The notes below the pieces were generated by a model. It was given only the letters and a program-made list of their open reading frames with translations. It ran no database searches and was not told the DNA's origin. From Levilactobacillus huananensis (GTDB lineage: Bacteria; Bacillota; Bacilli; Lactobacillales; Lactobacillaceae): DNA of 64,000 nucleotides. The DNA is taken from NCBI RefSeq assembly GCF_003946145.1, contig NZ_RHOC01000004.1, positions 1 through 64,000 on the forward strand, in the 5' to 3' direction. The position numbers and the translations under genes were made by a program. This document shows, piece after piece, positions 61,284-64,000 of this stretch (position 1 is the stretch's first letter; the number at the start of each line of letters is the position of its first letter).

Positions 61284-62090
61284 TTACTTCCTTTCCGCTT
61301 CGAATGCCCGTACAAAGGCGTCCGTGGTAAATGGTGTTGCGGTGAACCCCACCGCTTGCGCTAATTGAGTCAGCGGCGGTGGCGTGATGAAGCAGGTCTT
61401 CAAGGCCGCCGTCTGAGAGAAGACGGCTTCCGGCGTCCCATCCAGCCGAACAGCGCCCTGTGACATGACAATCACCCGCTTAAAGTTCTGAGCCACAAAG
61501 GTCATATCGTGGGAAATCGTCACACAGAGTTTTCCTGCGGCTGTGAGGTGGCGAATCAGACGATTCAACAGGTGATCGCCGTGAACGTCTTGCCCACAGG
61601 TTGGCTCGTCAAACACCACCACATCGGGATTCATCATGATAATAGCGCCGATGGTACAGAATTTTTTCTGCGTGTCGTCAAGGTCGAAGGGATGGGTATC
61701 AAGTTCATCGGTCAACTCGACCAAGTCAGCGACCTGATCGATGCGGTGCTTAATCTCTGCCGGTGCCATCCCAATTCGTTTGGGCCCAAACTCAAATTCT
61801 TTCCGGACCGAATCTAAAAACAATTGGTCATTAGGATTTTGAAAGACATAGCCCACTTTTGCGGCCCATTTGGCGGTCGTCTGGGTGGTCACATCCTGAC
61901 CGTCAATCAAGACGTGTCCGGAAGTCGGCGTCAAGATCCCATTGAACTGCTTCACTAACGTCGTCTTGCCGGCCCCGTTCTGGCCAATGATGGCGATGGG
62001 GTCCGTCCCAGCCAGCGTTAAGTCCACGCCATGCAAGATTTCATGTTCAGGATGATACCCGAAATGTAAATCCTGTAAGTCAATGCGCAT
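61284..62090 (-). CDS. ECF transporter ATPase, second subunit, degenerate signature motif (268 aa)
   Basis: ABC ATPase of an energy-coupling factor transporter. Walker A GQNGAGKT (36-43), Q-loop at 84 (FQNPNDQLF) and Walker B VVVFDE (157-162) are intact. The ABC signature, normally LSGGQ, reads LDDTQ (137-141). In the ATP sandwich this motif faces the partner's Walker A, so one of the two sites is probably impaired. Overlaps its partner gene by 11 bp. SD GGAGGGG inside the partner's end. Confidence 0.88.
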   Translation of the reverse strand: MRIDLQDLHFGYHPEHEILHGVDLTLAGTDPIAIIGQNGAGKTTLVKQFNGILTPTSGHVLIDGQDVTTQTTAKWAAKVGYVFQNPNDQLFLDSVRKEFEFGPKRIGMAPAEIKHRIDQVADLVELTDELDTHPFDLDDTQKKFCTIGAIIMMNPDVVVFDEPTCGQDVHGDHLLNRLIRHLTAAGKLCVTISHDMTFVAQNFKRVIVMSQGAVRLDGTPEAVFSQTAALKTCFITPPPLTQLAQAVGFTATPFTTDAFVRAFEAERK

Positions 62091-62940
62091 GATTGAGCCC
62101 CTCCTTCACCAGTGCGACCGCCTGTTCTTTGGTGACACCTAATTCAGCTTTGATGAGGTGGCGCTGGGCCAAGGCCTGCGTGACCGTCGCATAAGCCGGG
62201 GGTTCGACCCCAAATTCGGCTAATCGCGGATCGCCGAAGACTTCCGCGGGCGTCCCCTGTAAGACTGGAGACCCTGCCGCCAAGACCAAGATTTGGTCGG
62301 CATACTCGGCGACTCGTTCCATATCATGGTCGACCATAACCACCGTTATCCCTTCATGATTGAGGCGCTTCACGATAGCAAAAATATCATCGGCACCCAT
62401 AGGATCCAATTGTGTGGTACATTCATCCAGCACCAAAATCTTCGGTTCTAGAATGAAGGTGGACCCAAAGGCCACGCGTTGCGCCTGACCACCGGACAAA
62501 TCAAGCGGATTCTGGTCGAGTACCTGATCGATCCGCATTAATTTGGCCACGGCCGCAACTTTCTTCACCATCTCTTCACGAGCGACCCCGCGGTTCCCCA
62601 ACCCGTAAGCCAATTCCTCGGCGACCGTTGAGGCCGTGTACGAGAGTTGATTAAAGGGATTCTGGAAAACCAGACCAATCTGTGACGATAAATCCGCAAT
62701 GGACTGGTCTAAGATACTCTGGCCGTTGACACGGACCTCTCCGTCCATCTTGCCTAAAAAGTAATGGGGAATCAGCCCCACGAAGGTATTACACAACGTG
62801 GATTTGCCCACACCATTGCCGCCAATGATACAGAAGAAGCTCCCCTTGGGTACCGAGAAACTAACGTGGCTTAACGCCGCGTGGGTCGTTTGCCGGTAAC
62901 GAAACGACAGATCCTTCACTTCAATTGCTAACTCGTCCAA
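62080..62940 (-). CDS. ECF transporter ATPase, first subunit (286 aa)
   Basis: Walker A GGNGVGKS (40-47), FQNPFNQLS Q-loop, canonical LSGGQ (148-152) and Walker B ILVLDE (168-173, DECT instead of DEPT). TTG start with GAGGAGGG upstream. Forms the energising heterodimer with the downstream ATPase and binds the EcfT coupling helices. Gene order S-T-A-A' is typical of a dedicated (group I) ECF system. Confidence 0.9.
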   Translation of the reverse strand: MDELAIEVKDLSFRYRQTTHAALSHVSFSVPKGSFFCIIGGNGVGKSTLCNTFVGLIPHYFLGKMDGEVRVNGQSILDQSIADLSSQIGLVFQNPFNQLSYTASTVAEELAYGLGNRGVAREEMVKKVAAVAKLMRIDQVLDQNPLDLSGGQAQRVAFGSTFILEPKILVLDECTTQLDPMGADDIFAIVKRLNHEGITVVMVDHDMERVAEYADQILVLAAGSPVLQGTPAEVFGDPRLAEFGVEPPAYATVTQALAQRHLIKAELGVTKEQAVALVKEGLNHAH

Positions 62941-62958
62941 CGCGCTTCCCTCCTCGTC

Positions 62959-63735
62959 TTACTGTGCCCATCTCATCCAAATAGAAATAATAATGACTGC
63001 GACTAAAAAAATAATGAGGCCTGCGCGTAAATATGTATCCGCCTTGGACGTTGTGACTTCGATATAGCTCGTCCGCTTAACGTTCGTGTTCGCAAACCCC
63101 CGCGTTTCCAAGGTCATCCCCCGCTCCTGGGCATCCGTCAATGAGGACATCACGACGGGGCCCATCAACGGCACATAGGCCTTTAGTCGGGCCCACAGGC
63201 CACCGGTTGTTTCAACACCACGCGCCTCTTGCGCTTCTTTGATGATGTCCAAGCGGCGGTGCATCTGTGGCACCACATTGAGACTGGCCAGAATGAGGTA
63301 ACCGACCTGCGGATTGATCCCGCTCCTGGTCAAAGCAGCGACCATCTTTCCGGCATAAGTCGTTTGATTCATGATGTAGAATGTCGCTAAGAAAACAAGC
63401 AGCGTGATGACAATCTTCGCCGCGTACAGGAGGCCCTCTTCACCAAGCTTGGCGAATCCCAAGTCCGCAATGATGGTCTTATTCTTGGGACTGTAGAGGC
63501 CTTGAATAAAGAACAGCATCAGCGAAATGGGAATACCAAAACCGAAAATCGTCTTGGCGAAAGACGTCAAGATATGGGCTATTCCTGCGACTCCGAAGAG
63601 GACAATCACGATGCCTAATCCTAACCAAGAGTTCGGATAAATTAGCGTTGCGAGTCCCAAACAAAAGATGGCCAGCATCTTTGTAAGCGGATTCAATTTT
63701 TCGATCGGACTTTTAACTGGTTCTCCGCTACCCAC
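62959..63735 (-). CDS. ECF transporter transmembrane component EcfT (258 aa)
   Basis: Membrane scaffold joining the ATPases to the S component. Five or so transmembrane helices and two Arg-Gly coupling motifs, EAQEARGVE and TLETRGFAN, in cytosolic helices. GTG start with GAGGGGG upstream. Lies 35 bp after the S component and 18 bp before the first ATPase. Confidence 0.9.
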   Translation of the reverse strand: MGSGEPVKSPIEKLNPLTKMLAIFCLGLATLIYPNSWLGLGIVIVLFGVAGIAHILTSFAKTIFGFGIPISLMLFFIQGLYSPKNKTIIADLGFAKLGEEGLLYAAKIVITLLVFLATFYIMNQTTYAGKMVAALTRSGINPQVGYLILASLNVVPQMHRRLDIIKEAQEARGVETTGGLWARLKAYVPLMGPVVMSSLTDAQERGMTLETRGFANTNVKRTSYIEVTTSKADTYLRAGLIIFLVAVIIISIWMRWAQ

Positions 63736-63770
63736 GGGACTTTCCCCCTCTCAAAATAAACAATGGCTTG

Positions 63771-64000
63771 CTAGTCGTCACCCAGGCTCGATGAATACTG
63801 ACTCAGGAACTTCTTTGGAATCCGCTGGATGATGAGGTAGGCAATCACAAAAACAATGGCCTTATCAATTAAATTTTCCACCATCGATGACGAGAAAACT
63901 GAAAACATGATTTTCTTGGTGGTGGCAAGCAGGGCCGCCGTGACTAGCGAGGTACTGTTCACCCCAGTGGCCCCCCCATAAACGAAGATCGTGATGAGTG
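63771..64000 (-). CDS. ECF transporter S component, partial (C-terminal 75 residues; start beyond window)
   Basis: The frame stays open to the window end. The visible part, LITIFVYGGATGVNSTSLVT onward, contains two hydrophobic helices, an invariant-looking NLIDKAIVFVIAYLIIQRIP and a short tail. Ending and position next to EcfT and two ATPases mark it as the substrate-binding subunit. The substrate cannot be deduced from this fragment. Confidence 0.75.
   Translation of the reverse strand, partial: LITIFVYGGATGVNSTSLVTAALLATTKKIMFSVFSSSMVENLIDKAIVFVIAYLIIQRIPKKFLSQYSSSLGDD

Overview
The window reads as chromosomal DNA of a heterofermentative lactobacillus of the Levilactobacillus brevis type. 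The main reason is three paralogous S-layer protein genes whose signal peptides and N-terminal domains match the L. brevis Slp family as I know it. Other support comes from Lactobacillaceae small families (DUF3781, DUF1129, DUF951, DUF2187, DUF2922), an IMP dehydrogenase without CBS domains, and frequent TTG/GTG starts with strong Shine-Dalgarno sequences. The order rsmG-noc-parA-parB-DUF951-ychF-DUF1129 is the usual origin-proximal arrangement, so the window probably lies near oriC, although dnaA and intact parS sites are not seen.

Layout. 0-5.5 kb: two small unknown genes, gpmA, an AI-2E family permease, a ROK regulator and a membrane-anchored repeat protein, all on the minus strand. 5.6-12.1 kb: cfa (plus strand), azlCD, a GNAT acetyltransferase and a 981-residue YhgE/Pip-type membrane protein. 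12.4-20.4 kb: dacA with a two-component system, guaB, a GT-C-like membrane protein and a secreted Ala/Ser-rich basic protein. 20.7-26.1 kb: chromosome segregation and nucleoid occlusion cluster. 26.4-32.9 kb: divergent metallophosphoesterase, a 30-codon membrane peptide, then a purine/nucleoside salvage block (nucleoside hydrolase, NCS2 permease, NupC-type transporter, shortened phosphopentomutase relative). 32.9-39 kb: gene-poor, decayed DNA with pseudogenes, an SDR oxidoreductase and envelope-anchored unknowns. 39-43 kb: possible small RNA, small unknown genes, a MarR regulator, a possibly ComK-like protein and a divergent HTH protein. 43.2-49.6 kb: three S-layer genes interleaved with an antitoxin-like HTH gene, a KTSC gene and a dead IS200/IS605 element. 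49.8-55.3 kb: type I toxin-like remnant, aminotransferase with divergent LysR regulator, a two-repeat CRISPR remnant, a sigma-factor/DUF2922 operon and two copies of a structured RNA. 55.3-64 kb: one long minus-strand operon with an ECF transporter (S component cut by the window end, EcfT, two ATPases), a TrpF-like barrel protein, a PfkB kinase, a HAD phosphatase, an iron-dependent alcohol dehydrogenase, an MFS transporter and a second nucleoside hydrolase.

How the genes fit together. Two blocks deal with nucleosides: a salvage block for ordinary purines and nucleosides (28-33 kb) and the 55-64 kb operon, which looks like a dedicated import and breakdown route for an unidentified ribosyl compound.

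The most unusual observations are: (i) two copies of a ~110-nt element with compensatory base changes and a terminator each, one plus strand near 50.1 kb and one minus strand near 55.2 kb; (ii) two 36-bp repeats separated by exactly 30 bp at 53.3 kb, resembling a decayed type II-A CRISPR array without cas genes; (iii) a phosphopentomutase relative missing about a third of its length and several metal ligands; (iv) the ECF/TrpF-like/nucleoside hydrolase operon. All assignments come from reading the sequence; no database search was run.
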